From: an uncultured Blautia sp.
GTDB taxonomy: Bacteria > Bacillota > Clostridia > Lachnospirales > Lachnospiraceae
Length of the DNA stretch: 15,013 nucleotides
NCBI GenBank assembly: GCA_946629475.1
Contig: CAMOXX010000042.1
Coordinates: 1 to 15,013, forward strand
Direction: 5' to 3'
Shown in pieces: positions 5,710 through 12,965 of the stretch. How positions within the stretch are numbered: position 1 is the stretch's first letter; each line of letters opens with the position of its first letter. Below the pieces are notes generated by a model that saw nothing but the letters and a program-made list of their open reading frames with translations, ran no database searches and was not told the origin of the DNA. Made by a program: the position numbers and the translations under genes.

Positions 5710-8208
5710 GTGCTGAAAAGCCACGAAAAATTTCATTCATCCAATGGAAAACGACTGATCCTGGTGGCTGAGGACGAGTCTGCCAACCGCGGGATTCTTG
5801 GGAATGTCCTTGGGGATGATTATGAGGTGATTTTTGCCTGCGACGGCAGGGAGGCTCTGGAAAAGGTCAGGGAGTATAAGCAGGACATCAGCCTGCTGCT
5901 TTTGGATCTTATGATGCCGGTCCTTTCCGGGATTGAGGTTCTGAAAAAAATCAAATCAGATCCGGAGCTTCGGCAGATCCCCGTGATTGTCCTTACTGCG
6001 GACCAGAACGCCGAAGTGGAGAGCCTTACACTCGGCGCAATCGATTATATTCCCAAGCCTTACCCGAAACCGGAGATTATTCATGCCAGAATCCTGAAGG
6101 CGATCGAACTCTCGGAGAACAGGGACATCATCGAATTAACAGAGAGAGATGCGCTGACAGGGCTTTATAACCGGGAATATTTTTACAGCTATGCCGAACA
6201 GTATGACCAGCATCACCGGGACCGCGAGATGGACGCGATCGTTGTGGATATCAACCATTTTCACATGATCAACGAACGGTTCGGAACTGCTTACGGGGAT
6301 GAGGTTTTGCGGAGCATCGGGCAGAAAATCCTTGAGTGTGTGGCGGATAACGACGGGATTGTCTGCCGCCGCGAGGCCGACACCTTCATGGCGTATTGCC
6401 CTCATGGGGCAGACTATAAGGCGATCCTTGAACATGCTTCGGTTGTTCTCACGGAAGGGGAATCGGTCAACAACCGCGTCCGCCTGCGCATGGGCGTGTA
6501 CGCCAAAGTGGATAAATCCCTGGAGGCTGTCCGCCGGTTTGACCGGGCAAAGCTTGCTGCGGATACTGTGAGGAACAGCTATTCCAACGCGATTGCTATC
6601 TATGATAATGCGCTCCATGAGCGTGAAATCTATGCGGAACAGCTCCTTGATGATTTTTCCAGAGCCATTGCGGAGAAACAGTTCAAGGTCTATTATCAGC
6701 CGAAATTTGATGTCCGCCCCAAAAAGCCGGTGCTTTCAAGTGCCGAGGCGCTTGTACGGTGGCAGCATCCGGATCTTGGCATGATCAGCCCGGGTGTGTT
6801 TATTCCGCTTTTTGAGGAGAACGGACTGATTCAGGAGCTGGATAAATATGTGTGGGAGGAAACTGCCGCCCAGCTCCGCAGATGGAGGGAAGAGATCGGA
6901 TTTTATGTTCCGGTTTCCGTCAATGTATCGCGTATCGATATGTACGATCCGGATCTCCAGAATAATTTTAAAGCCCTGCTGGAGAAAAACGATCTGACCA
7001 CGGAGGATCTGCTGCTGGAGATCACCGAGTCGGCCTATACGGAAGATTCTTCGCAGATCATAGACACGGTCAATAAGCTTCGGGAGATGAAGTTCAAGAT
7101 CGAGATGGATGATTTCGGCACCGGCTATTCCTCGTTAAATATGATATCGACACTCCCGATCGATGCACTCAAGCTGGACATGCAGTTTGTGCGCAGCGCT
7201 TTCCGGGAGCAGAAGGATACCCGGATGCTGGAGGTCATCATTGATATTGCCGACCATCTCTCGGTTCCGATTATCGCGGAAGGAGTGGAGACGGAGGAGC
7301 AGATGACGGCGCTCCGCGAGCTGGGATGCGACATCATCCAGGGCTACTATTTTTCGAGGCCTGTGCCGGCCGGAGAGTTTGTACCGTTCCTGGAGGAGCG
7401 CAGGCTTCTGACGGCGGAGGATCTGATTCCGGAAGCGCCAAAGCAGCGTAAGCAGGAGGAAGCGCCTGCCGAAAAACCGGAAAAGCCGCGCAGGCATTAT
7501 GTTTTAGAGCTTCGCTCCATCAATTTTATCTTTGTTGCGCTGATCCTTTTTCTGGCGGGAGCCCTTGGCTTTTCCGATCTGATGATCAGCCGCAGCCAGA
7601 GCAGGATGGATGAGGCGGCAAAGAACAATATTCTTGCGGTGAAATCCGCGGGGAACCTGGAATCCGGGTCGGATTTCCTGACCGTGAGCGTAAGATCCTT
7701 TGCCGTGATCGGGGATCTGAAGTATCTGAATGATTATTTCGAAGAAGTGAAGGTCACAAAGCGCAGGGATAAAGCGCTGGAAGACCTGAATGTTCTTCTG
7801 AAGGATAAGGAGAGCAGTGCATATCAGTCGCTGGAAAAAGCGCTCCGGACATCCAATGAGCTGATGGAACTGGAGTATCAGGCCATGCGCCTGACACAGC
7901 TGGCAAACGGATATGATGACGCGGATGTGCCGGAGGAGGTTTCGTCCTTTGAATTGCCGGACGAGGACCTGCAGCTGACCGCACAGGAGATGCGGGAAAA
8001 AGCGGAGGCTCTGGTGTTTGGGGATGAATACATGTCCTACAAAGAAGAGATCCGCGGGCATGTGGCGGAATGTACGGATGAGATGATCGAAAATACCAAC
8101 CGGACATCCGAGGAGATCCACTCGAAACTGAAAAGGATCATGCATATACGCCTGATTCTTTTAATCGCCCTGGTTGCTGCGGTTCTGCTGAAGGAGAAGC
8201 AGGGGTAA
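5710..8208 (+). CDS. REC / degenerate GGDEF / EAL c-di-GMP phosphodiesterase with C-terminal membrane sensor
   Basis: I choose the GTG at 5710 (832 aa): GGAGG at 5697-5701 sits 8 nt upstream, whereas the ATG at 5695 overlaps that site and has none of its own. Positions are in the 832-aa form. The receiver domain spans about 15-130, with phosphoacceptor D66 in LLLDLMMP, T96 and K116. The GGDEF domain (about 145-300) has its signature replaced by READT at 221-225, so cyclase activity is probably lost. The EAL domain (about 310-560) keeps EAL (346-348), N405, E437, DDFGTGYSS (467-475), K488, AEGVET (523-528) and QGYYFSRP, so hydrolysis of c-di-GMP to pGpG is expected. A Pro/Glu/Lys linker leads to a TM at about 604-625, an extracytoplasmic helical region of about 185 residues containing GDLKYLNDYF, and a second TM at 812-826. 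That helical region resembles four-helix sensors usually found N-terminal to output domains. The gene is monocistronic by context. Confidence 0.93.
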   Translation: MLKSHEKFHSSNGKRLILVAEDESANRGILGNVLGDDYEVIFACDGREALEKVREYKQDISLLLLDLMMPVLSGIEVLKKIKSDPELRQIPVIVLTADQNAEVESLTLGAIDYIPKPYPKPEIIHARILKAIELSENRDIIELTERDALTGLYNREYFYSYAEQYDQHHRDREMDAIVVDINHFHMINERFGTAYGDEVLRSIGQKILECVADNDGIVCRREADTFMAYCPHGADYKAILEHASVVLTEGESVNNRVRLRMGVYAKVDKSLEAVRRFDRAKLAADTVRNSYSNAIAIYDNALHEREIYAEQLLDDFSRAIAEKQFKVYYQPKFDVRPKKPVLSSAEALVRWQHPDLGMISPGVFIPLFEENGLIQELDKYVWEETAAQLRRWREEIGFYVPVSVNVSRIDMYDPDLQNNFKALLEKNDLTTEDLLLEITESAYTEDSSQIIDTVNKLREMKFKIEMDDFGTGYSSLNMISTLPIDALKLDMQFVRSAFREQKDTRMLEVIIDIADHLSVPIIAEGVETEEQMTALRELGCDIIQGYYFSRPVPAGEFVPFLEERRLLTAEDLIPEAPKQRKQEEAPAEKPEKPRRHYVLELRSINFIFVALILFLAGALGFSDLMISRSQSRMDEAAKNNILAVKSAGNLESGSDFLTVSVRSFAVIGDLKYLNDYFEEVKVTKRRDKALEDLNVLLKDKESSAYQSLEKALRTSNELMELEYQAMRLTQLANGYDDADVPEEVSSFELPDEDLQLTAQEMREKAEALVFGDEYMSYKEEIRGHVAECTDEMIENTNRTSEEIHSKLKRIMHIRLILLIALVAAVLLKEKQG

Positions 8209-8210
8209 CT

Positions 8211-8238
8211 GTTCAGTACAGGGGAAACGCCTGTGAAC
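8211..8238. repeat. Small imperfect hairpin after the EAL gene
   Basis: GTTC (8211-8214) plus ACAGG (8218-8222) pair with CCTGT (8230-8234) plus GAAC (8235-8238), with a 3-nt bulge and a 7-nt loop. It starts 3 nt after the stop codon and precedes the stronger hairpin at 8242-8294. It may help protect the 3' end of the mRNA. Confidence 0.4.
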
Positions 8239-8241
8239 AAA

Positions 8242-8294
8242 ACGAGGGATGCAATATCTGTGAAGGTACAGAGCACAGACATTGCATCCCTCGT
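8242..8294. terminator. Long hairpin terminator between convergent genes
   Basis: ACGAGGGATGCAAT (8242-8255) pairs perfectly with ATTGCATCCCTCGT (8281-8294). After a single A/C mismatch, TCTGTG (8257-8262) pairs with CACAGA (8274-8279) around an 11-nt loop. Stem length is 20 pairs. On the plus strand a TTTT occurs 5 nt downstream (ATCTGTTTTG). On the minus strand the hairpin is followed by TTTTG after the stem base. It sits between the EAL gene and the AEC gene and most likely terminates both. Confidence 0.75.
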
Positions 8295-8341
8295 ATCTGT
8301 TTTGCGTCTTTACAATTACCATCCATCGTTTATATGCAGGA

Positions 8342-9283
8342 TCATGCAGCCGGGAATATCATCTGGAACAGCATGATGATGGCCGGCATGGTCGCGATGC
8401 ATAAGAATGTTCCCAGGACATTGTAAATGCTGGCTTCGACCGGATGAACATCATAGACGACGGCAATCTGGGATACCGTTGAAGCCGGCGGTGCCGAAAG
8501 CCCCATCATGCTGACCATGATCATTGGCGTGAATTCCGGATGGAACCGCAGAAAACCGCTGGCGAAAAGAATGCCCATGGCAATCATGGGGAAGAGAATC
8601 AGCCTTCCGAAAAGGATGCCCCACGCTTTTTTATAGGTAAAAACACTTTTCAGATTCTTCTCTGTAATGACCATTCCGACCACCATCATGGAGGCAGGCC
8701 CGAGCATGGAGGTCAGGCCCTCTATGGTTGTGGCGGGAATCTCCGGGATACGGATGCGCAGGAACATCAGCAGCAGTCCGGCCAGTACGGCCAGCACATT
8801 TGTGTTTTTGAGAACTTTTCCGATGTTTACGCCCTTAACCCCGCGAATGGTCTGGTAGCCGTGCGTCCATGCGAGAAGGTTGAAGGGGATCTGGATGGCG
8901 CTTGCGTAGAAGACCATCTCGTCCCCGAGGGTCATGCTGATCAGCGGGAGAACCAGGTTTCCCACATTGCTGTAGACCAGGGTCGTTTCGTCAATGGGAT
9001 CCAGGTGGAACATCTTTTTGCCGGCTCTGGCGAGAATGATCCAAATAAAATAGATCAGGGTCGAAAAGACGACAACCGTGAGATAGCCCTTCAGGCGCTC
9101 TGCCGTCAGCTCAATCTGAAAGGAGTGAATAATCAGGCAGGGCTGCAGAACATAAACAACCAGCTTGGAGAGCGGCTTGGAGTCGGACGATTTGAGAAGG
9201 CCGACTTTGACGATGACGTATCCGACGACTACATAGAGCATCATGGATGCAAGCTTGCTGATGAGTGTTAAGGTAAGGTCCAT
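8342..9283 (-). CDS. AEC-family (auxin efflux carrier-like) transporter
   Basis: A 313-residue inner-membrane protein, the normal length for the AEC/membrane transport protein family (Pfam Mem_trans type). It has about ten hydrophobic helices arranged as two halves: TMs at roughly 8-26, 38-57, 65-85, 102-122, 127-146, then about 165-182, 195-212, 225-248, 255-275 and 285-310. Typical family features are LSKLVVYVLQPCLII in the second helix, the central region with NVGNLVLPL (about 105-113), and SAPPAS in the second half. Bacterial members export or import small organic acids such as malate or malonate; the substrate here cannot be told. The ATG at 9283 has only a weak GAGG upstream. A good promoter lies at 9403-9431, giving a leader of about 110 nt, and the gene ends at the shared hairpin near 8290. 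It is divergent from the kinase/phosphatase cluster. Confidence 0.92.
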   Translation of the reverse strand: MDLTLTLISKLASMMLYVVVGYVIVKVGLLKSSDSKPLSKLVVYVLQPCLIIHSFQIELTAERLKGYLTVVVFSTLIYFIWIILARAGKKMFHLDPIDETTLVYSNVGNLVLPLISMTLGDEMVFYASAIQIPFNLLAWTHGYQTIRGVKGVNIGKVLKNTNVLAVLAGLLLMFLRIRIPEIPATTIEGLTSMLGPASMMVVGMVITEKNLKSVFTYKKAWGILFGRLILFPMIAMGILFASGFLRFHPEFTPMIMVSMMGLSAPPASTVSQIAVVYDVHPVEASIYNVLGTFLCIATMPAIIMLFQMIFPAA

Positions 9284-9402
9284 TTTTCTGCCTCGCTATA
9301 AGGTCCTGATTCAAGAGTTAAAAAGTGGTGTGTGTCAGGAAAAATCCATCGCCGTATGCAGCTTTTGGCGAGTGAATCTTTGCATTCCGTTATCAGAACC
9401 GA

Positions 9403-9431
9403 ATTATACACGATCAGAAGAAGAATGTAAA
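9403..9431 (-). promoter_or_regulatory. Promoter for the AEC transporter gene
   Basis: On the minus strand: TTTACA (-35, plus 9426-9431), a 17-nt spacer and a perfect TATAAT (-10, plus 9403-9408). The leader would run about 113 nt to the ATG at 9283 and contains a loose TCCTGA/TCAGGA pairing (9304-9309 with 9335-9340). Confidence 0.7.
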
Positions 9432-9454
9432 CCGGTACTTCGGCCAATCCGGTT
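9430..9454. promoter_or_regulatory. Inverted repeat overlapping both divergent -35 elements
   Basis: AACCGG (9430-9435) and CCGGTT (9449-9454) are perfect inverted copies separated by 13 nt. The left arm overlaps the -35 of the AEC promoter and the right arm overlaps the -35 of the cluster promoter. The placement suits an operator for a dimeric regulator acting on both genes, but with six-base arms chance is not excluded. Confidence 0.35.
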
Positions 9455-9481
9455 GACACAGGAAAAGCAAAAAATTATACT
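9453..9481 (+). promoter_or_regulatory. Promoter of the phosphosignalling cluster
   Basis: A perfect TTGACA (9453-9458), a 17-nt spacer and TATACT (9476-9481). The start should be near 9488, about 55 nt before the first ATG. No terminator-like hairpin with a T-run is seen between it and 13976, so it may drive the whole cluster. Confidence 0.75.
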
Positions 9482-9542
9482 GAAGGAAAAGACGGAAGCT
9501 GTTTGGAACAGTGAAACACCATCATCGATCAGAGGAGAATAT

Positions 9543-10280
9543 ATGTTCTGTATATATTGCAATCATATCCTCACGAACGGGGAGCAAACATGCCCGTCCT
9601 GCGGAAAACCTGTCGGTAAGCCCGTAAGGATTGAAGTGTTCCGTGAGGGAAAAGGCCGGATCATAGAGGCCGGAAGTCTGTCGGAGCTTGCGCTTCCGGA
9701 GCAGAATCCGGCGGGGCCGAAGCTTTCGGAACCGGAGCTTTCTGAGCAGAGAATGCCAGAGCCGAAGCTTCGGGAACCGGAGCTTTCAGGGCATAGAAAA
9801 CCGGAGTTTTCGGAGCAGATGAGGGAGGAGAAAACGGTTTTGAATAATACGCTTCAGGATAGGGCAGGAAAAGATTCCGCTGAAAGGAAATCCGGAACAT
9901 CAGGAGTGATTCCCGCGGTGATTGCCGCTGTGGTTTCCATCCTTGCGATAGGCTGTGTGGCAGCAGGGCTGAACAGCAGGATCCGCCAGGCGGATATCGC
10001 CGGCCGGGAGGCAGCGAAGGAGCTTATCGACGCGCAGGATGCCAGAATATCAGATCTGGAAGGACAGGCCGGCGAACTGGAGGAGAAAATCCAAAGCCTG
10101 GAGAAGCTTCTGGAGAATCAGAACGAAACCATCAGCAGTCTTACAGAGGAGCTGAGCGCCTCAGCGGAGGCAAACCAAAGACTGGAGGAGAGACTGGAGG
10201 AACTGGAGAACGCCCGGGCAGACGAACAAAAGGCGGAACAGAAGGAAAACGAGGAGAGTTCTCCGGACAAAAAAGAGTAA
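9543..10280 (+). CDS. Zinc-ribbon / TM / coiled-coil membrane protein
   Basis: A 245-residue protein. The start is set by AGGAG (9533-9537) and by the promoter at 9453-9481; the frame stays open far upstream, but that part precedes the transcription start. Residues 3-20 form a zinc ribbon with C3-x-x-C6 and C17-x-x-C20. Residues 59-92 are imperfect Pro-Glu-Leu-Ser repeats, a flexible linker. Residues 122-143 form a TM helix. Residues 155-230 are heptad-rich Glu/Leu/Lys coiled coil, ending in an acidic tail. Only one TM is predicted, so the ribbon and the coiled coil are on opposite sides; I infer the ribbon is cytoplasmic. First gene of the cluster, with the phosphatase start 30 nt after its stop. 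A membrane anchor, sensor stalk or scaffold for the kinase and phosphatase is a reasonable inference. No named family recognised beyond the zinc-ribbon domain. Confidence 0.85.
   Translation: MFCIYCNHILTNGEQTCPSCGKPVGKPVRIEVFREGKGRIIEAGSLSELALPEQNPAGPKLSEPELSEQRMPEPKLREPELSGHRKPEFSEQMREEKTVLNNTLQDRAGKDSAERKSGTSGVIPAVIAAVVSILAIGCVAAGLNSRIRQADIAGREAAKELIDAQDARISDLEGQAGELEEKIQSLEKLLENQNETISSLTEELSASAEANQRLEERLEELENARADEQKAEQKENEESSPDKKE
9717..9818 (+). repeat. Imperfect in-frame repeats encoding a Pro-Glu-Leu-Ser linker
   Basis: Units beginning CCGAAGCTT start at 9717 and 9762, each followed by GGAACCGGAGCTTTC, and a shorter degenerate unit (CCGGAGTTTTCGGAGCAG) starts at 9801. Unit lengths differ (45, 39 and 18 nt), so the linker seems to have grown by local duplication and may vary in length between strains. 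Confidence 0.6.
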
Positions 10281-10310
10281 GGTTATGCCCATGGACAGAA
10301 AGGCGTGAGG

Positions 10311-11285
10311 ATGAATACAGAGAATAAAGCAGACAGGAGTGCCGTCCTGTCTCTTCAGCCGGACTTTATGCCGATGGTGATTTCCGGAGAAAAGAAAGAG
10401 CAGAATGGGGAGGACAGCTGTTTTTGCGCCCTGGAGAAGCAGGCTGCTTTGATTGGAGTATATGATGGCAGCGGCGGCAGCGGCGCCAGGACGTATCCCG
10501 AATTCGGCGGGAAAACCGGCGCGTATATAGCCTCCCGGGCTGCCGCGGAGGGTACGTTTGCCTGGTTCCGCAGATGGATGGAAGCAGGGCCGGATGCGCC
10601 GCTTTCCACAGACGATTTGATGCAGGAAATCAGCAATGTCCTCGGCATCTGGCACGAAGCGACGGAGTCTCAGTCCATGTTAAAAAGCAGCCTCACCAGG
10701 GAATTTCCGACGACCTTTGCCGGGGAAGTGGTTCTGCCTGACGAAGAGGAGCAGAAGCTGAAGGTATGCTTTTTGTGGAGCGGGGATTCCCGTTGCTATG
10801 TGATGGATAAAAGCGGTCTTCACCAGGTGTCGGTGGATGACCTGGCTGTCACGGACGCGCTGCAGAATCTGACCGAGGATGCCCCGATGCGCAATGTGAT
10901 ATCGGCCTCCCATCCCTACAAAATCAATGAGAGAAGGCTGAAAATCAGAAAACCATGCGTGCTGTTCACCGCAACGGACGGATGTTTCGGATATCTGAAG
11001 AGTCCGATGGAATTTGAGCGCCTGCTGATCGAGACACTGGCAGGCGCGAAATGCGCAGATGGGTGGAGGACGGCGCTCGGGGAGGCGTTCCGGGGAACGG
11101 CCGGAGATGATTTTACGCTGTGCGCGCTGCCGTTCGGATTCGGATCGTTTGAGAATCTGCAGGCTTTTTTTGCAGAACGGCTGCAGGTCTTAAAGGAAAA
11201 ATACTTTATTCCGGAGTCCGGAGACCCGGAAGTGATCCGGAGCCGGTGGGAGCTTTACCGGAAGGAATATGAAAGATACCAGTAA
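10311..11285 (+). CDS. PP2C-type Ser/Thr protein phosphatase
   Basis: A 324-residue metal-dependent phosphatase of the PP2C/PPM fold, predicted to be cytoplasmic. The ATG at 10311 follows AAAGG with 7 nt spacing; an in-frame GTG at 10305 is less well placed. Metal-binding landmarks are visible in order: GEDS (33-36), GVYDGSGGSG (49-58, with D52 and G53), SGDSRCYV (157-164), ATDGCFGY (221-228, with D223) and GDDFTL (265-270, with D266 and D267). Together these cover the standard metal-coordinating aspartates. The C-terminal 45 residues after the last motif are charged and helical. It lies directly upstream of the kinase (54 nt gap), the usual pairing of a phosphatase with the kinase it opposes. 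Likely substrates are the kinase itself and the vWA or zinc-ribbon neighbours; that is inference. Similar in composition to the phosphatase member of the TerY-P triad (E. coli YegK type). Confidence 0.92.
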   Translation: MNTENKADRSAVLSLQPDFMPMVISGEKKEQNGEDSCFCALEKQAALIGVYDGSGGSGARTYPEFGGKTGAYIASRAAAEGTFAWFRRWMEAGPDAPLSTDDLMQEISNVLGIWHEATESQSMLKSSLTREFPTTFAGEVVLPDEEEQKLKVCFLWSGDSRCYVMDKSGLHQVSVDDLAVTDALQNLTEDAPMRNVISASHPYKINERRLKIRKPCVLFTATDGCFGYLKSPMEFERLLIETLAGAKCADGWRTALGEAFRGTAGDDFTLCALPFGFGSFENLQAFFAERLQVLKEKYFIPESGDPEVIRSRWELYRKEYERYQ

Positions 11286-11339
11286 CTGGTCAGAACAGAT
11301 ACAGATACCATAAAAAACGGTAAAAGAAAGAAAACAGAA

Positions 11340-12260
11340 ATGAACATCAGCGGTTATATACTGGAAGAGGATCTGAAGACCACCAACGGAGCAAACTGCA
11401 GGTGGGGATTTGCGGTCCGGGATGGACAGAAGTTTTTTATCAAAGAGCTACTGAGTCCTGTTTATCCCACGGATGAGGTAGAGCTGAGCCGTGAGGTCAG
11501 GGACAGAAAACGAAACAGCTGCAATCAGTTTGCGCTCCGCCAGGCGATGCTCTACAAGGCGATCAATGACTGTTCAGACGGGACGCTGGTTCATATCAGT
11601 GAGTTTTTCCGCTTTGGAAGTCATTATTACATTACTATGCCGGCGATAGAAAGCCTTCCGGAAGAGCTTCTGTACAGCGGTGCGTTTGTGGCGGAGGACC
11701 GGTACCGGACATCGCGCCTTCTGATTTTCAGCATCGGGAGGCTGCACCGCGCAGGGCTGATTCACGGGGATCTGAAGATGTCGAACGTTCTTCTCACGAG
11801 ATCCCCCGGCAGAAATATTACAGCCAGGATTATCGATTTTGAGGACTGCTACTGGACCTCGGAATCCCCAAAACCCGGCGACAGCATCCGGGCGGATCAG
11901 CGCTATATGGCTCCGGAGACGTTCCGGCTGATGATGGGGGAGGAAGAAAGGCTCACGCAGGCCATCGATGTTTTTTCGCTGGGACTGATGATCCACGAGA
12001 TCCTGACCGGGAATTTTCCGAAATATGACAGCCAGTATGACTACCCCTTTGAGGCGGTCCTGTCAGGAAGTCCGCTTATGATCCTGAAAAACAGGCTCCC
12101 GGATCCTTTTGACATTCTCCTGCCCCGCATGCTCGCGGCAGAGCCGGGCAGCAGGATCACACTCGCTGAGGCCGAAAAGTATTTTCCGGATAACGGGCCT
12201 TACCGGAACGGAGCTGAAATCGACGGGAAGAACCTGTTTTTCCGGGCCGGAAATCTATAA
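11340..12260 (+). CDS. Hanks-type Ser/Thr protein kinase with DFE motif
   Basis: A 306-residue soluble kinase of the eukaryote-like family. No canonical glycine-rich loop: NGANCRWGFAV (16-26) occupies that place. The ATP-binding lysine is probably K35 in FFIKELL. The catalytic loop is HGDLKMSN (142-149), with D144 and N149. The magnesium loop is IDFED (165-169), so DFG has become DFE. APE is at 191-193, and the structural Asp is in DVFSLG (210-215). All residues needed for catalysis seem present despite the unusual loops. There is no TM, PASTA or other sensor domain, unlike PknB/PrkC, so it may depend on partner proteins. The ATG at 11340 lacks a clear Shine-Dalgarno, with only purine-rich AAAGAAAGAAAACAG ahead, so translation may be weak or coupled to the phosphatase. 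Followed after 15 nt by the vWA gene. This matches the kinase member of TerY-P-like triads. Confidence 0.92.
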   Translation: MNISGYILEEDLKTTNGANCRWGFAVRDGQKFFIKELLSPVYPTDEVELSREVRDRKRNSCNQFALRQAMLYKAINDCSDGTLVHISEFFRFGSHYYITMPAIESLPEELLYSGAFVAEDRYRTSRLLIFSIGRLHRAGLIHGDLKMSNVLLTRSPGRNITARIIDFEDCYWTSESPKPGDSIRADQRYMAPETFRLMMGEEERLTQAIDVFSLGLMIHEILTGNFPKYDSQYDYPFEAVLSGSPLMILKNRLPDPFDILLPRMLAAEPGSRITLAEAEKYFPDNGPYRNGAEIDGKNLFFRAGNL

Positions 12261-12275
12261 ACAGGAGGACCTTTT

Positions 12276-12965
12276 ATGAATGCACATATGATGATGAGAT
12301 ATAACGTGGATCTGGTGTTCTGCATCGATGCGACGGGAAGCATGAAGCCGGTGATTGAGACAGTCAAGGACAACGCGCTGAACTTTTACCGGGATGTCAG
12401 GGCGGCCATGGAGGAGAAGCAGAAGAGCATCAACACAATGCGCGTCCGGGTGGTCATGTACAGAGATTATTACGCCGACCACGAAAACGCGATGATGACG
12501 ACCAGGTTTTTTACCCTGCCGGAGGAAGAACGGAACTTTGAGGCGGCGGTGGACAGCATCACTGCCTTTGGCGGAGGAGACGAGCCGGAGGATGCGCTGG
12601 AAGCCCTGGGCTATGCGATCCGGTCGGACTGGAATACCGAAGGAATCAAAAACAGGAGCATCATTGTTGTCTGGACAGATGCCTCCACGCATCCGATCGG
12701 CTATGCCATTGATGAGCCGAACTATCCCCGGGGGATGGCCCGCAGCTTTTCGGAGCTGACCGAGTGGTGGGGAGATGAGCAGATGGAATCCCCCTATATC
12801 CGTAATAATGCCAAAAGACTGATTCTTTTTGCCCCAGAAAAACCGTACTGGACCGACATAGTCAATTCATGGAACAATGTGATTCATTATCCTTCCGCAG
12901 CAGGGGAAGGACTTCAGGAATATACTTATCATGAGATTATTGACGCAATCTACAACAGTATCTGA
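12276..12965 (+). CDS. von Willebrand factor A domain protein (TerY-like)
   Basis: A 229-residue protein that is almost all vWA domain. An excellent AGGAGG (12263-12268) precedes the ATG by 7 nt. The metal-ion-dependent adhesion site starts with DATGSM (D18, T20, S22), a DxTxS variant of DxSxS. The rest of the metal site is probably supplied by the GGGDEPED region (100-107) and by TD at 135-136 in VVWTDAST. There is no signal peptide or TM, so it is cytoplasmic. vWA domains bind protein partners through a bound Mg2+ and often organise complexes. With an upstream PP2C and Hanks kinase, this corresponds to TerY (YegL-like) in the TerY-P triad; I do not assign the symbol because homology to TerY itself was not tested. 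The last 35 nt overlap the next gene in another frame. Confidence 0.9.
   Translation: MNAHMMMRYNVDLVFCIDATGSMKPVIETVKDNALNFYRDVRAAMEEKQKSINTMRVRVVMYRDYYADHENAMMTTRFFTLPEEERNFEAAVDSITAFGGGDEPEDALEALGYAIRSDWNTEGIKNRSIIVVWTDASTHPIGYAIDEPNYPRGMARSFSELTEWWGDEQMESPYIRNNAKRLILFAPEKPYWTDIVNSWNNVIHYPSAAGEGLQEYTYHEIIDAIYNSI

Noticed and set aside
7504..8145. 213-codon minus-strand ORF opposite the C-terminal part of the EAL protein
   Set aside because: Shadow of the membrane-anchored helical domain, with no motif or promoter of its own.
9243..9542. Upstream extension of the first zinc-ribbon protein by 100 codons
   Set aside because: The frame is open, but the AEC and cluster promoters lie inside it, the encoded stretch has no recognisable domain, and a ribosome binding site precedes the ATG at 9543.
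11278..11290. Palindrome ACCAGT-A-ACTGGT over the phosphatase stop codon
   Set aside because: Short, with a loop too small for a stable RNA hairpin, and no nearby promoter that would make it an operator.
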